41,954 nt of DNA from Herminiimonas sp. (GCA_027310305.1 DAIDBD010000021.1:1-41954); one strand, 5' to 3'. Positions 6,530-17,648 are shown, numbered from the stretch's first letter. Numbers and translations: made by a program. Notes: generated from the sequence alone by a model not told the origin.

Positions 6530-7803
6530 CGGCTTCCGCCACCCATCGCGCGATCGACGCGGTCTGGCGGATCGAGTCCGCCAGGATCATCGCGAAGCTC
6601 GCGCGGATGTTGCGCGACGTCGGTCTTGCCGAAGAACTCGCGCAGGACGCGCTCGTCACCGCGCTCGAGCGGTGGCCCGAATCGGGCGTCCCGGACAACC
6701 CGGGCGCCTGGCTCATGACCGTCGCCAAGCATCGGGCGATCGATCATTTGCGCCGGACAAAACTGCAGGGGCTCAAGCATGAGGAACTCGGCCGCGAGCT
6801 TGAGGCCCGGCAGCAGATGTCCGCGGCGGATTTCGACGCCGCGATCGACGATGATATTGGCGACGATCTGCTGCGCCTCGTGTTCACCGCCTGTCACCCG
6901 GTTCTTTCGCCGGACGCGCGCGTTGCGCTCACGCTGCGCTTGCTTGGCGGCCTGACGACCGGCGAGATCGCGCGTGCATACCTGGTCCCGGAGCCGACCG
7001 TGGCCCAGCGCATCGTCCGCGCCAAGCGCACGCTGTCCGAGGCGCGGGTCCCCTTCGAAGTCCCGCGCCAGGACGAGCTTGCCGCCCGCCTCTCGTCGGT
7101 GCTGGAAGTGCTCTACCTGATCTTCAACGAAGGCTACTCGGCAACCGCCGGCACTGACTGGATGCGGCCTGCGCTGTGCGAAGAGGCGCTGCGTCTCGGC
7201 CGCATCCTGGCCGAACTCGTTCCCGGGGAACCGGAAGTCCATGGCCTGGTTGCACTGATGGAAATCCAGGCGTCGCGCTCGGGAGCGCGGATCGGTCCGT
7301 CGGGGCAGCCGATCCTGTTACTCGATCAAAACCGCGCGCGCTGGGATCAACTCCTGATCCGTCGCGGCTTCGCCGCGCTCGAGCGCGCCGAGGCGCTTGG
7401 CGGCGCACTGGGGCCGTACGCGCTGCAAGCCGCGATCGCCGCCTGCCACGCGCGAGCGCTGACGGCGGAGAACACGGACTGGGCGCGCATCGCGGCGCTC
7501 TACGATGCGCTGGCCCAGCTCGCACCCTCCCCCGTCGTGGCGCTCAATCGCGCGGTCGCGTTCGCGATGGCGTTCGGTCCGGCAACCGGTCTCGAACTCG
7601 TCGATGCGCTGACCTCCGAACCTTCGCTCAAGAACTACCATCTGTTGCCGAGCGTGCGCGGCGACTTCCTCGCCAAGCTCGGCCGCTTCAACGAGGCCGG
7701 CACGGAATTCGAGCGCGCGGCATCGCTCACGCGCAACGCCCGCGAGCGCGAACTGCTGCTGGCGCGCGCACTAGCCTGCGCACGCGGACCCGAACCGCAG
7801 TGA
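6526..7803 (+). CDS. ECF sigma factor with TPR-like C-terminal extension (ECF42 type)
   Basis: 425-residue RNA polymerase sigma factor of the COG4941/DUF6596 type. Residues 1-90 carry region 2 (VWRIESARIIAKLARML, ELAQDALVTALERWP, NPGAWLMTVAKHRAIDHLRR). Region 4 follows at about 110-180 (LRLVFTACHPVLSPDARVALTLR, then LTTGEIARAYLVPEPTVAQRIVRAKR). The remaining roughly 220 residues form the conserved helical, TPR-like extension (FNEGYSATAG, ALQAAIAACHARA, VALNRAVA, LLPSVRGDFLAKLGR). There is no adjacent anti-sigma gene, as is usual for this group, and the extension is thought to take part in control. The GTG start overlaps the DGPF stop (GTGA). The ECF42 assignment rests on architecture plus the DGPF neighbour. 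Confidence 0.93.
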   Translation: MTASATHRAIDAVWRIESARIIAKLARMLRDVGLAEELAQDALVTALERWPESGVPDNPGAWLMTVAKHRAIDHLRRTKLQGLKHEELGRELEARQQMSAADFDAAIDDDIGDDLLRLVFTACHPVLSPDARVALTLRLLGGLTTGEIARAYLVPEPTVAQRIVRAKRTLSEARVPFEVPRQDELAARLSSVLEVLYLIFNEGYSATAGTDWMRPALCEEALRLGRILAELVPGEPEVHGLVALMEIQASRSGARIGPSGQPILLLDQNRARWDQLLIRRGFAALERAEALGGALGPYALQAAIAACHARALTAENTDWARIAALYDALAQLAPSPVVALNRAVAFAMAFGPATGLELVDALTSEPSLKNYHLLPSVRGDFLAKLGRFNEAGTEFERAASLTRNARERELLLARALACARGPEPQ

Positions 7804-7902
7804 CGAATCGGATAAAATTGCCGGGCCGAGTTTTATGTCTCGAACAGGGACTTCCCTGGTGGCAGCCGCTAGTGGCAGCAGTTGGTTTCATGCCAGTTGG
7901 TC

Positions 7903-7936
7903 GTCCCGAGTAGTTTGTAGTCCCGAGTAGTTTGTA
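7903..7936. repeat. 17-bp direct tandem duplication
   Basis: GTCCCGAGTAGTTTGTA occurs twice without a gap (7903-7919 and 7920-7936), at the left shoulder of the long palindrome of copy A. It probably arose by slippage or repeat recombination within the element. Confidence 0.85.
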
Positions 7937-8014
7937 GGGCGTCAATAAGCGTAGCGCATTGCGCCGCATGCCCACAGTGTGCGGCGCAATGCGCTACGCT
8001 TATTGACGCCCTAC
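7934..8014. repeat. Perfect 35-bp-arm palindrome (core of copy A)
   Basis: Positions 7934-7968 are the exact reverse complement of 7980-8014, with an 11-nt loop. Transcribed RNA would form a very stable 35-bp hairpin 56 bp upstream of the GTG start of the ABC ATPase. It could act as a transcription or RNA-processing barrier. There is no T-run typical of an intrinsic terminator. Confidence 0.9.
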
Positions 8015-8070
8015 GACCAACGGAAGTCCCTGTTCGGGACGACCCACAATCCTGTCAACAAGGAAATTGC

Positions 8071-8997
8071 GTGCAGCCGATCATTTCAGTAAAAAATCTG
8101 ACCAAGACTTATGCGTCGGGCTTTAAAGCGCTTAAAAGCATCAACCTGGAAATCCGGCGCGGAGAAATTTTCGCGCTGCTGGGACCGAACGGGGCCGGCA
8201 AGACGACGCTGATCAGCATCATCTGCGGGATCGTCAATCCGACCGAAGGCGTCGTTCTGGCCGACGGCCACGACGTCGTGTCGGACTATCGCGCGGCGCG
8301 CTCGAAAATCGGCCTGGTGCCGCAGGAACTCGCCACCGATGCATTCGAAAGCGTCTGGGCGACGGTGAATTTCAGCCGCGGCATTTTCGGCAAGCCTTCG
8401 AATCCGGCCCATATCGAAAAGGTGCTGCGCGACCTGTCTCTCTGGGACAAGAAGGATACCCGGATCATGGCGTTGTCGGGCGGCATGAAACGCCGCGTGA
8501 TGATCGCCAAGGCGCTGTCGCACGAGCCGCAGATCCTGTTCCTCGACGAACCCACCGCCGGAGTCGATGTCGAACTGCGGCGCGACATGTGGCAGATGGT
8601 GCGCGGCTTGCGGGAACGCGGCGTGACCATCATCCTGACCACCCACTATATCGAGGAGGCGGAGGAAATGGCTGACCGGATCGGCGTGATCAGCAAGGGC
8701 GAAATCATTCTGGTCGAAGACAAGGCGGTGCTGATGGCGAAGCTCGGCAAGAAACAATTGCGGCTGCACCTGCAGCGCCCGCTGCCGCGCATTCCGGACC
8801 AGCTCGCCGGACATCGGCTCGAACTCACGTCCGACGGCAGCGAGCTGGTCTACACCTTCGATGCGCAGAGCGAAAAGACCGGAATCGCCGACCTGCTGCG
8901 GCAACTGGGCGAACACGGGATCGACTTCAAGGATCTGCAGTCCAGCGAAAGTTCGCTGGAAGATATCTTCGTCAACCTGGTGAGGGCGCAGCCATGA
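8071..8997 (+). CDS. ABC exporter ATP-binding protein (YadG-like)
   Basis: 308-residue cytoplasmic ATPase of an ABC-2-type exporter. Walker [10 protein letters not shown] is at residues 38-46, Q-loop VPQE at 83-86, signature LSGGMKRR at 135-142, Walker B LFLDEP at 156-161 with the catalytic Glu E160, and H-loop H192. The middle region ([21 protein letters not shown]) closely resembles E. coli YadG. It starts with GTG preceded by AAGGAA at good spacing. It overlaps the permease gene by 4 bp (ATGA), so the two form a coupled two-gene operon. The substrate is unknown; relatives export lipids, polysaccharides or drugs. Confidence 0.93.
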   Translation: MQPIISVKNLTKTYASGFKALKSINLEIRRGEIFALLGPNGAGKTTLISIICGIVNPTEGVVLADGHDVVSDYRAARSKIGLVPQELATDAFESVWATVNFSRGIFGKPSNPAHIEKVLRDLSLWDKKDTRIMALSGGMKRRVMIAKALSHEPQILFLDEPTAGVDVELRRDMWQMVRGLRERGVTIILTTHYIEEAEEMADRIGVISKGEIILVEDKAVLMAKLGKKQLRLHLQRPLPRIPDQLAGHRLELTSDGSELVYTFDAQSEKTGIADLLRQLGEHGIDFKDLQSSESSLEDIFVNLVRAQP

Positions 8998-9755
8998 ATC
9001 TCCACGCGATCCGCGCGATTTATCTATTCGAACTGGCGCGCACCTGGCGTACGCTGATGCAAAGCATCGCGTCGCCGGTCATCTCGACCTCGCTTTATTT
9101 CGTGGTGTTCGGCTCGGCGATCGGTTCGCGCATGGGCACGATCGACGGCATCAGCTACGGCGCCTTCATCATCCCCGGCCTGATCATGCTGTCGCTGCTG
9201 ACCGCGAGCATTTCGAACGCCTCCTTCGGCATCTACATGCCGAAGTTCTCGGGCACGATCTATGAAGTTCTTTCCGCGCCGATTTCGTATGTCGAAATCG
9301 TCATCGGCTATGTCGGGGCGGCGGCCACCAAGTCGGTCATCCTGGGCATCATCATCCTGGCCACGGCACGGCTTTTCATCGCGTTCGGGATCGCCCATCC
9401 GCTGTGGATGATCGCCTTTCTGGTGCTCACCTCCGTGACGTTTAGCCTGTTCGGCTTCATCATCGGGGTCTGGGCCGACGGGTTCGAGAAACTGCAGGTC
9501 ATACCGATGCTGATCATCACGCCGCTGACCTTCCTGGGCGGCAGCTTCTACTCGATCAACATGCTGCCGCCGATCTGGCAGAAGGTCACGCTGTTCAACC
9601 CGGTGGTCTATCTGATCAGCGGATTCCGCTGGAGCTTTTACGGCGTCGCCGACGTCAGCGTGGCCGTCAGCATCGGCGCGACGCTGGTCTTTCTGGCGTT
9701 GTGCATGGCGGTGGTGTGGTGGATTTTCAAGACCGGCTACCGGCTCAAGGCTTGA
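8994..9755 (+). CDS. ABC-2-type transporter permease (YadH-like)
   Basis: 253-residue inner-membrane protein with about six transmembrane segments, partner of the ATPase encoded immediately upstream. The family pattern is present: N-terminal [15 protein letters not shown], the first membrane segments around [10 protein letters not shown] and [12 protein letters not shown], the amphipathic [14 protein letters not shown] motif, and a final segment before the basic KTGYRLKA end. It belongs to the ABC2_membrane/NodJ-DrrB-YadH group. The ATG overlaps the preceding stop. It ends 31 bp from the convergent efflux operon; no hairpin terminator is visible in that gap. The transported substrate cannot be deduced. 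Confidence 0.92.
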   Translation: MNLHAIRAIYLFELARTWRTLMQSIASPVISTSLYFVVFGSAIGSRMGTIDGISYGAFIIPGLIMLSLLTASISNASFGIYMPKFSGTIYEVLSAPISYVEIVIGYVGAAATKSVILGIIILATARLFIAFGIAHPLWMIAFLVLTSVTFSLFGFIIGVWADGFEKLQVIPMLIITPLTFLGGSFYSINMLPPIWQKVTLFNPVVYLISGFRWSFYGVADVSVAVSIGATLVFLALCMAVVWWIFKTGYRLKA

Positions 9756-9786
9756 GCGAGTCCTGCAAATAACATATCGTCTCGAC

Positions 9787-11247
9787 TCATCTTCCGGATA
9801 TCGGCCCAACCGCGCCGTGCCAGCCGCCGCCGAGCGATTGGATCAGCGCGACGGCGGTCGTTTGCCGGTCGGCTTGCAGTTGCACCAGCGCACGCCGCGC
9901 GCTCAACGCTGTCGCTTGAGCGGTCACGACTTCCGTGTAGCTCACCCGGCCGGCGCGGTAACGGTTCAACACCTGCGTTTCCGCCTCGCCGGCCGCCTGC
10001 GATGCCTGGCGCCGAAGTTCCAGCTGCTGCGCCAGCACGCGGGTCGCCGCCAGTTGGTCTTCGACATTGGCGAATGCCGTCAGCACCACCTGCCGATAAC
10101 GCGCCGTCGCGGCGTCATGCGCAGCTTGCGCACCGGTTACCTTTGCGCGCGTCGCGCCGGCATTGAACAGCACTTGCGCCGCCGATAGCCCGAGCGACCA
10201 CAGGCTGCTCGACGCACTGAACAGATCCGCCACGCGGCTCGCGCCGGAACCGTAGGATGCACTCAGGTTCAGGCTAGGGTAGAACGCCGACCGCGCAATG
10301 CCGATCTGCTCGTTCGCAACGGCCACACGGCGCTCGGCGGCAGCGATGTCGGGCCGCCGTTGCAGCAGCGTCGACGGCACGCCGAGCGGGATTTCCGGCA
10401 CCGAAGCCGTCCACGGCGCAGATGCCAAGGTAAAGCTGGCCGGCGCATCGCCGACCAGCACCGCGATCGCATGTTCGAGTTGCGCGCGCTGGCGCGACAG
10501 CCCCAGTTCTTCGGCTTGCGCATTCGCCAGTTGCGTCTGCGCCTGCAGCACGTCGGTTTTCGCGGCGATACCCGCGGCGTAGCGATTCTGCGCGATCTGC
10601 AGCGTGCGCCGGTAGCCGGCGATGGTATCGGCCAGAAGCGCCTGCTGCGCATCGGTCTGGCGCAGTGAAAAGTAGTTGATCGCCAGTTCGCCTTGCGCGG
10701 AAAGCCGGGCCGACGCCAGATCGGCGGCGCTGGCCTGCGCGCCGGCGCCGGCGCTTGCCACGCCGCGGCTCAGCCGTCCCCACACGTCCGGTTCCCAGCT
10801 GCCGCCGATGCCGGCCTGGTAGCTGGCGGTATTGCGCGTGGCGGTCGTGCCGCTCGTGCTGCGCGTGTCGCCGCCCGACCGGTTGCCGCTGCCGTTCAAT
10901 GTCACCACCGGAAACAGCGATGCGCGCTGCTCCCGCACCAGCGCGCGCGCCTGCGCGTAGGCGGCGATCGCTGCCGCGACATTCTGGTTCGATACGTCGA
11001 TCCGCGCTGCCAGTTCATTGAGTACAGGATCGTCGAACAGAGTCCACCACGGTCCGCGATCCAGCGCATCGGCCAGCGCCGCCGGCGCCCAGTTTTGCGC
11101 TTCCTTGTAAATCACAGGGGCGGCGGCGGACGGACGTTGATAGTCGGGGCCGACCGCGCACCCGCTCGCCGCGAAGGCGCAAACGGCAACGGCAAGAACA
11201 TGACGCTTGAAATTCGCGGGCTGGAATAAACGCATGGAGGATTTCAT
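9787..11247 (-). CDS. RND efflux outer-membrane lipoprotein (NodT family, TolC-like)
   Basis: 486-residue outer-membrane channel subunit of a tripartite efflux pump. It has a signal peptide with lipobox FAASGC (acylated Cys C30), then the GPDYQRP motif typical of NodT/OprM-type factors. Two outer-membrane-factor repeats follow, with long alpha-helical hairpins (QNVAAAIAAYAQARALVREQRA; LAAAERRVAVANEQIGIARSA) and strand segments such as YPSLNLSASYG. The ATG overlaps the mdtC stop by 4 bp (ATGA). It is the last gene of the mdtABC operon and most likely the dedicated exit duct of that pump. Confidence 0.94.
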   Translation of the reverse strand: MKSSMRLFQPANFKRHVLAVAVCAFAASGCAVGPDYQRPSAAAPVIYKEAQNWAPAALADALDRGPWWTLFDDPVLNELAARIDVSNQNVAAAIAAYAQARALVREQRASLFPVVTLNGSGNRSGGDTRSTSGTTATRNTASYQAGIGGSWEPDVWGRLSRGVASAGAGAQASAADLASARLSAQGELAINYFSLRQTDAQQALLADTIAGYRRTLQIAQNRYAAGIAAKTDVLQAQTQLANAQAEELGLSRQRAQLEHAIAVLVGDAPASFTLASAPWTASVPEIPLGVPSTLLQRRPDIAAAERRVAVANEQIGIARSAFYPSLNLSASYGSGASRVADLFSASSSLWSLGLSAAQVLFNAGATRAKVTGAQAAHDAATARYRQVVLTAFANVEDQLAATRVLAQQLELRRQASQAAGEAETQVLNRYRAGRVSYTEVVTAQATALSARRALVQLQADRQTTAVALIQSLGGGWHGAVGPISGR

Positions 11248-14200
11248 GGTGAAGGATTCATCGTGATGCCGGCCGGCGGCAAGCTGCCGGTGCGGCTTAG
11301 CCGGCGCTCGGCCGGGCCGCGGCGCCGCAGCTTGTCGAGCAGGATATAAACAACCGGGGTGGTCAGCAAGGTCAGCAACTGGCTCGCGATCAGGCCTCCG
11401 ATGATGGCGATGCCGAGCGGACGCCGCAGTTCGGCGCCTTCGCCGAATCCGATCGCCAGCGGCAATGCCCCCAGCGCGGCGGCCAGCGTCGTCATCAGGA
11501 TCGGCCGGAAGCGCAGCAGGCAGGCTTCGCGCACCGCCTCCGCCGCCGACAGCCCACGCGACCGTTCCGCTTCAAGCGCGAAGTCGATGATCAGAATCGC
11601 GTTCTTCTTGACGATGCCGATCAGCAGGAAAACGCCGATCAGCGCGATGATCGAAAAATCCATCTTGAACAGCATCAGCGCCAGCACCGCGCCCACGCCG
11701 GCCGACGGCAGCGTCGACAGCACGGTGATCGGATGCACCAGGCTTTCGTACAACACACCGAGCACGATGTAGATCACCACCAGCGCTGCGGCAATCAGCA
11801 GCGGCTGCTGGTCCTGCGACTGCTGCGCGCTGCGCGCCGTTCCCTGAAAACTGCCGCGCACGTTGGTCGGCATGCCGATGTCGGCTTCGGCCTGATGCAC
11901 CGCACCCTGTCCGTCTGCCAGGGTGCTGCCTTCGGCCAGATTGAACGACACGGTGGTCGCCAGTTCGGCATCCTGATGATTGATCGAAGTTGCCGCCGAA
12001 CTTTCGGCGAAGCTGGCGAAGGCCGACAGCGGCACCATCGTCGCGGCCGCACTGCTCAATGCCTGGCCGCTGGAGGGATCGCGCAATGCCGGATTGACGA
12101 CCGTAGTAGGCGTAGCGGTGTTTGCATTGCCGGCGGCCGCGGCGGTCTTGCCTGCGGCGCTGCCTTTCACAGGCACATACACGTCTTTCAACGATTCGGG
12201 GCTGCGTGCAAAACGCGGCGCCACTTCCATCACCACGTGATACTGGTTGAGCTCGTCGTAAATGGTCGCCACCTGACGCTGGCCGAACGCATCGTACAAA
12301 GCGTTATCGACATCGCGTGCGGTCACGCCCAGCCGTGCCGCGCTGTCGCGGTCTATCGTCACGAACGTTTCGACGCCGTTTTCCTGCTGGTCGGTATCGA
12401 CATCGGTCAGCGCCGGCTGTGCCTTCATCGCATCGGCAAGCCTGGTTGCCCACAGCCGCAAGTCAGCCAGATTGTCGCTCTTGAGCGTGTACTGGTAAGT
12501 CGAATTGGCCTGGCGTCCGCCCATGCGCACGTCCTGCACCGGATTGAGAAACAGGCTGACGCCGGTCACCTGCGCCAGTTGCGGACGCAGGCGCGCGATC
12601 ACCGCCTGGCCGGCGTCCTTGCGCTGGTTCGCCGGCTTCAGGTTGACGAACAGAAAGCCGCCGCCGGCCCGCGCGCCGCCGGTAAAACCCACTACGGTCG
12701 CCACCGCCGGATCGCGCCTGATGATGTCGACCAGTTGCCGAAGCTTGCCTTGGATCGCCTGAAACGAAATGCTTTGATCGGCGCGCAGGCCGCCCCTGAT
12801 CTGGCCGGTATCCTGCTGCGGGAAAAATCCTTTCGGCACGACGGTAAACAGATAGGCGTTCAGGCCGATCACGGCCACCAGGATCAGCATCACCAGCCAG
12901 GCGCTGCCCAAGGCCCAGTCCAGGCTGGTTTCGTAAGTACGGTGTATCCGTGCGAAACCGCGTTCAAATGCGCGCGCCAGCCATCCGGGCGGACGCTCGG
13001 CGGTCTTCGGTTTCAGCAGCCATGCGCACATCATCGGCGTGGTGGTTAATGAAATCACCAGCGAGATCAGCACCGCCGCCGACAGCGTGACCGCGAACTC
13101 GCGGAACAGCCGCCCTACCTGGCCGCCCATGAACAGCAGCGGGATGAACACCGCCACCAGCGACAGGCTAATCGACAGCACGGTGAACCCGACTTCGCGC
13201 GCGCCGAGCAATGCAGCCTGCATCCGGTCCATGCCGTTCTCGATGTGGCGGCTGGTGTTTTCCAGTACCACGATCGCATCGTCCACCACGAAGCCGGTGG
13301 CCACCGTCAGCGCCATCAGGCTCAGATTGTTCAGCGAAAAACCGAGCAGAACCATGACGCCGAAGGTACCGAGCAGCGACACCACCGTGGCCACCGCCGG
13401 AATGACGGTCGCGCGTGCGCTGCGCAAAAAAGCGCTGACCACCAGCACTACCAGCACGATTGAAATCAGCAGCGTGACTTCGATCTCGCGCAGCGATGAG
13501 CGGATCGAATTGGTGCTGTCGGTTGCCACTTGCAATTGCACATCCTGCGGCAGTTGCGCCTGCAGTTCCGGCAGCAGCGCGCGCACGCCGTCCACCACCT
13601 CGATCACGTTCGCGCCCGGCTGCCGCGTCACCAGCACGATCACCGCCGGCTCGCCATTGAACAGGCCCAGCGTATTGGTGTTCTCGACGCCGTCCGCCAC
13701 TTCGGCGACGTCGTCCAGCCGGATCGCGGCGTTGTCGCGCCAGGCCACCACCAGCCCGCGGTAATCGGCGGCGCGGCGGCCGCCGCCGGTGGCGCTACCG
13801 GCCTGAGAGTAAATCTGCAGCCTGCGCGCCTCGCCTTCGATCGCGCCTTTCGGCCGGTTGGCGGCGCTTGCCTGAATCGCCGCCCGCACGTCTTCCATGC
13901 TGACGCCGTAGTGATTCAACGCGAACGGCAGCAGCTCGACGCGCACCGCCGGCAGCGAACCGCCGCCGAGTTCCACGTCGCCGACGCCCGGCACCTGCGC
14001 CAGCTTTTGCTGCACCAGGTTGGATACCGCTTCGTACACCTGTCCCGGCGAGCGCGTCTTCGATGTCAGCGCAAGAATCACGACCGGCGCATCGGCAGGA
14101 TTGGCCTTGCGGTAAGTCGGGTTGCTGCGCAGCGTGGCGGGCAGATCGGCGCGCGACGCATTGATGGCCGCCTGCACTTCGCGCGCCGCCGCATCGATCT

Positions 14201-14498
14201 TGCGATTGAGTTCGAATTGCAAGCTGATGCGAGCCGAACCCCTGCCGCTCGACGACGTCATTTCATTGACGCCGGCGATCACGCCCAGGCGCCGCTCCAG
14301 CGGCGTGGCGACGGAAGTCGCCATGGTCTCCGGGCTGGCGCCGGGCAGCGATGCGCTGACCGAAATGGTCGGGTAATCGACCTGCGGCAGCGGCGACACC
14401 GGCAGCACGAAGAATGCGCCGATGCCCGCCAGCGCAATGCCGATGGTCAGCAGCACGGTGGCGACCGGGCGGCGGACGAACGGCTCCGACAGATTCAC
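11244..14498 (-). CDS. mdtC: RND multidrug efflux permease, MdtC-type
   Basis: 1084-residue inner-membrane proton/drug antiporter of the HAE1 group, the second permease of a heteromultimeric MdtBC-type pump. The N-terminus [20 protein letters not shown] resembles E. coli MdtC. The paired transmembrane-4 acidic residues appear in [13 protein letters not shown], and the C-terminal half carries [18 protein letters not shown] and [14 protein letters not shown]. It is longer than E. coli MdtC (1025). Much of the difference is an Ala/Thr-rich insert of about 40 residues between VPVKGS and MVPLSAF (DNA about 12040-12165). The GTG start overlaps the mdtB stop by 4 bp, indicating translational coupling. 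Substrates are unknown; E. coli MdtABC exports bile salts and novobiocin. Confidence 0.93.
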   Translation of the reverse strand: MNLSEPFVRRPVATVLLTIGIALAGIGAFFVLPVSPLPQVDYPTISVSASLPGASPETMATSVATPLERRLGVIAGVNEMTSSSGRGSARISLQFELNRKIDAAAREVQAAINASRADLPATLRSNPTYRKANPADAPVVILALTSKTRSPGQVYEAVSNLVQQKLAQVPGVGDVELGGGSLPAVRVELLPFALNHYGVSMEDVRAAIQASAANRPKGAIEGEARRLQIYSQAGSATGGGRRAADYRGLVVAWRDNAAIRLDDVAEVADGVENTNTLGLFNGEPAVIVLVTRQPGANVIEVVDGVRALLPELQAQLPQDVQLQVATDSTNSIRSSLREIEVTLLISIVLVVLVVSAFLRSARATVIPAVATVVSLLGTFGVMVLLGFSLNNLSLMALTVATGFVVDDAIVVLENTSRHIENGMDRMQAALLGAREVGFTVLSISLSLVAVFIPLLFMGGQVGRLFREFAVTLSAAVLISLVISLTTTPMMCAWLLKPKTAERPPGWLARAFERGFARIHRTYETSLDWALGSAWLVMLILVAVIGLNAYLFTVVPKGFFPQQDTGQIRGGLRADQSISFQAIQGKLRQLVDIIRRDPAVATVVGFTGGARAGGGFLFVNLKPANQRKDAGQAVIARLRPQLAQVTGVSLFLNPVQDVRMGGRQANSTYQYTLKSDNLADLRLWATRLADAMKAQPALTDVDTDQQENGVETFVTIDRDSAARLGVTARDVDNALYDAFGQRQVATIYDELNQYHVVMEVAPRFARSPESLKDVYVPVKGSAAGKTAAAAGNANTATPTTVVNPALRDPSSGQALSSAAATMVPLSAFASFAESSAATSINHQDAELATTVSFNLAEGSTLADGQGAVHQAEADIGMPTNVRGSFQGTARSAQQSQDQQPLLIAAALVVIYIVLGVLYESLVHPITVLSTLPSAGVGAVLALMLFKMDFSIIALIGVFLLIGIVKKNAILIIDFALEAERSRGLSAAEAVREACLLRFRPILMTTLAAALGALPLAIGFGEGAELRRPLGIAIIGGLIASQLLTLLTTPVVYILLDKLRRRGPAERRLSRTGSLPPAGITMNPSP

Positions 14499-17400
14499 GA
14501 TGCGCCCCGGTCTTCCGCAGCGATCGCGCCGGCAGGCGCATTCGCACTTGCGCGCCGGCCGGACCAGCGCCGCGCCAGCCGGTCGAAGCCGAGGTAAATC
14601 ACCGGCGTGGTAAACAGCGTCAGCATCTGGCTGACGATCAGCCCGCCGAAAATCGCGAGGCCCAGCGGCCGCCGCAGTTCTGCGCCGTCGCCCCAGCCCA
14701 GCATCAGCGGCACGGCCGCGAACAAGGCAGCCAGCGTGGTCATCAGGATCGGGCGGAAACGCAGCAGCGCGGCCTGATGAATCGCTTCGCGCGGCGACTT
14801 GCCTTCGTTGCGTTCGGCGTCGATCGCAAAGTCGATCATCATGATCGCGTTCTTCTTCACGATGCCGATCAGCAGGATGATGCCGATGATGCCGATCACG
14901 CCCAGATCCTGGCCGCTGATCATCAGCGCCAGCAGCGCGCCGACGCCGGCCGACGGCAGCGTCGACAGGATCGTCAGCGGATGGATATAGCTTTCATACA
15001 GCACGCCCAGCACGATATAGACGCAGATCACCGCGGCCAGGATCAGCCATAGCTGGTTGCTCAACGATGCCTGGTAGGCGCCGGCGGCGCCGAGGAACGT
15101 CATCGTCACGTTGGTCGGGAAATTAATGTCGAGCGCGGCCTGACGGATCGCATCGACCGCCTTGCCCAGCGATACGCCGGGTGCGGTATCGAAACCGAGC
15201 GTGGTGGCCGGATACTGCGCAACGTGCGTGATCTGCAGCGGCGCGGGCCGTTCGGTAATGGTGGCAATGGCCGACAGCGGCGTGGTGTTGCCGGAGCCGG
15301 TGCGCAACTGCAACTGGCCGAGCGACGCCGGCGTGGTCAGCAAGTCCTGCCGCGCTTCGAGAATCACGCGGTACTGGTTGGTCTCGGTAAAAATGGTGGA
15401 GACGATGCGCTGGCCGAAGGCGCTGTACAGCGCATCGTCGATCGCTGCAGCGCTGATGCCCAGCCGCGATGCGGTGTCGCGATCGATGTCGATGAACACG
15501 GCAACCCCGGTTGCATCGGCATCGGATACCACGTTGCGCAATTGCGGCAAATCCTGCAAGTGCTGCGACAACTGCGTCGCCCATTGCACGACGCTTGCAT
15601 TGTCCGCGCCTTCCAGCGACACCCGGTACTGCGTCGGGCCGGTCTCGGCATCGATGGTCAGATCCTGGGTCGGCTGCAGATATATCGTCACGCCTGCCAC
15701 CTGCCCGACGCGCTCGCGCAGCCGGTCCATGGTCTGCTGCTGCGTGCCGGTACGAGTCCGTTTCAGGTTGATCAGCATGCGCCCGGTGTGCAGCATCGTG
15801 TTGTTGGCCGCATCGACGCCGATCAGCGAACTCAGCGTCTCGACGTCGGGGTCTTCGAGGATCGCTCTGGCGGCGGCCTGCTGCAGTTGCGCCATGCGCG
15901 CATAAGACACCGACTGCGCCGTTTCGATGCGGGCTTGCAACTGGCCGGTGTCCTGGGTCGGAAACAGGCCTTTCGGAATCATCACGTACAGCAAGACCGT
16001 CAGCGCCAGCGTCGCCAGTGCGACCATCAGCGTCAACGTCTGGCGCGCCAGCACCCAGTTCAGCGAGCGGTCGTAGCGCACCATCACGCCGGAAAAAAAC
16101 CGCTGCATCCGGCCTTCTTTCGGCGCGTGGCTTTCCAGCCAGCGCGCCGACATCATCGGAACCAGCGTCAGCGACACCACCGCCGAGATCAGGATCGTGA
16201 TCGCCAGCGTGACGGCGAATTCGCGGAACAGCCGCCCCACCACGTCGCCCATGAACAGCAGCGGGATCAGCACCGCGATCAGCGATACGGTCAGCGAAAT
16301 GATGGTGAAACCGATCTGCGCCGCGCCCTTCAATGCAGCCTCCATCGGCGGTTCGCCTTCCTCGATATAGCGCGAGATATTCTCGATCATCACGATCGCA
16401 TCATCGACCACGAAACCGGTCGCGATCGTCAGCGCCATCAGCGAGAGGTTATTCAGGCTGTAGCCGAGCAGATACATCGCGCCGCAGGTGCCGATCAGCG
16501 AGATCGGCACCGCCAGGCTGGCGATCAGCGTCGCGCGCGGGCTGCGCAGGAACGCGAAGATGACCAGCACCACCAGCAGCACCGCCAGCAGCAATTCGAT
16601 TTCCACATGTTCGACCGAGGCCCGGATGCCGGCGGTCCGGTCGCTCAGCACCTGAACCTTCATCGTTGCGGGCAGCCCGGCCTGCAATTCCGGCAGGCGC
16701 GCCTTGATCGCATCGACAGTGGCGATCACGTTCGCGCCGGGCTGGCGCTGCACGTTCAGAATGATGGCCGGCGTCAAGCCCGCCCACGCGCCGAGCCTGA
16801 CGTTCTCGGCGCTGTCGACCACTTGCGCCACATCCGACAGCCGCACCGGCGCGCCGTTCTTGTAGGCGACGATCAGGCTCTTGTAATCGGCGGCGGCCAG
16901 CAGCTGATCGTTGGCGTTGATCGTGTAGGAACGGGTCGGCCCGTCGATGCTGCCCTTGGCGCTATTGGCGTTGGCCGCGGCGATCGCAGTGCGCAGCGTA
17001 TCGAGCCCGAGCCCGTACGAAGCCAGCGCCCGGGTATCGCCCTGTATCCGCACCGCCGGCCGCTGGCCGCCGGACAGCGACACCAGGCCCACGCCGGACA
17101 CCTGGCTGATCTTCAATGCCAGGCGCGTGTTGACGATATTCTGCACTTCGGTCAGCGGCAGCGTGTCGGACGTGATGGCCAGCGTCAGCACCGGCGCATC
17201 GGCCGGATTGATCTTTGCGTACACTGGCGGCGCCGGCAGATCGGCCGGCAGCAGCGAGCCGCCCGCATTGATCGCGGCCTGCACTTCCTGTTCGGCGACA
17301 TCGAGCGTTTGCCCCAGGCCGAATTGCAGGGTAACGAGCGACACGCCGGCGGCGCTGGTCGAACTCATGCGCTGCAGGCCGGACATCTGGCCGAACTGGC

Positions 17401-17605
17401 GCTCCAGCGGCGCGGTGACGGTCTGGCTCATCACCTCGGGACTGGCGCCCGGATACAAGGTTTGCACCTGGATGGTCGGAAAATCGACCTGCGGCAGCGC
17501 CGACAGCGGCAGGAACTTGAACCCGACGATGCCGGCCAGCACGATCGCCACCATCAACAGCGAAGTCGCGACCGGCCGCAGGATGAAGGGACGGGATGGG
17601 CTCAT
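14495..17605 (-). CDS. mdtB: RND multidrug efflux permease, MdtB-type
   Basis: 1036-residue inner-membrane RND permease. It matches E. coli MdtB in length (1040) and sequence blocks: [52 protein letters not shown] with the transmembrane-4 Asp pair, and [17 protein letters not shown]. The ATG at 17605 is chosen because homology starts there. An upstream extension would overlap the 3' end of mdtA and has no family support, although the ribosome-binding site at 17605 is poor. It lies 43 bp after mdtA and overlaps mdtC by 4 bp. With MdtC it should form the B2C-type trimer known from E. coli. Confidence 0.93.
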   Translation of the reverse strand: MSPSRPFILRPVATSLLMVAIVLAGIVGFKFLPLSALPQVDFPTIQVQTLYPGASPEVMSQTVTAPLERQFGQMSGLQRMSSTSAAGVSLVTLQFGLGQTLDVAEQEVQAAINAGGSLLPADLPAPPVYAKINPADAPVLTLAITSDTLPLTEVQNIVNTRLALKISQVSGVGLVSLSGGQRPAVRIQGDTRALASYGLGLDTLRTAIAAANANSAKGSIDGPTRSYTINANDQLLAAADYKSLIVAYKNGAPVRLSDVAQVVDSAENVRLGAWAGLTPAIILNVQRQPGANVIATVDAIKARLPELQAGLPATMKVQVLSDRTAGIRASVEHVEIELLLAVLLVVLVIFAFLRSPRATLIASLAVPISLIGTCGAMYLLGYSLNNLSLMALTIATGFVVDDAIVMIENISRYIEEGEPPMEAALKGAAQIGFTIISLTVSLIAVLIPLLFMGDVVGRLFREFAVTLAITILISAVVSLTLVPMMSARWLESHAPKEGRMQRFFSGVMVRYDRSLNWVLARQTLTLMVALATLALTVLLYVMIPKGLFPTQDTGQLQARIETAQSVSYARMAQLQQAAARAILEDPDVETLSSLIGVDAANNTMLHTGRMLINLKRTRTGTQQQTMDRLRERVGQVAGVTIYLQPTQDLTIDAETGPTQYRVSLEGADNASVVQWATQLSQHLQDLPQLRNVVSDADATGVAVFIDIDRDTASRLGISAAAIDDALYSAFGQRIVSTIFTETNQYRVILEARQDLLTTPASLGQLQLRTGSGNTTPLSAIATITERPAPLQITHVAQYPATTLGFDTAPGVSLGKAVDAIRQAALDINFPTNVTMTFLGAAGAYQASLSNQLWLILAAVICVYIVLGVLYESYIHPLTILSTLPSAGVGALLALMISGQDLGVIGIIGIILLIGIVKKNAIMMIDFAIDAERNEGKSPREAIHQAALLRFRPILMTTLAALFAAVPLMLGWGDGAELRRPLGLAIFGGLIVSQMLTLFTTPVIYLGFDRLARRWSGRRASANAPAGAIAAEDRGAS

Positions 17606-17648
17606 GACGCCGCGGCGATCGAATGCCTTGACAGTATAAGTTTGCGCG

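Larger units (their letters stand above)
7837..8043. repeat. Intergenic repeat element, copy A (inside-out arrangement)
   Basis: This 207-bp inverted-repeat region fills the gap between the sigma factor and the ABC transporter. An outer imperfect repeat pairs 7837-7855 with 8022-8040 (18 of 19 matching; GAACAGGGACTTCC and its complement). Inside lies a perfect long palindrome (7934-8014). The same arm sequence (core GGGCGTCAATAAGCG) recurs at 28.5-28.7 kb and 34.96-35.06 kb. There the arms point the opposite way relative to the centre, so copy A looks like those copies turned inside out. No coding capacity. Confidence 0.8.

Noticed and set aside
9756..9786. Intrinsic terminator between the convergent ABC and efflux operons
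   Set aside because: Only 31 bp, with no GC-rich stem and no T-run.
11733..14597. Two long plus-strand frames (438 and 355 codons)
   Set aside because: Antisense to mdtC; composition-driven shadows without recognisable motifs.
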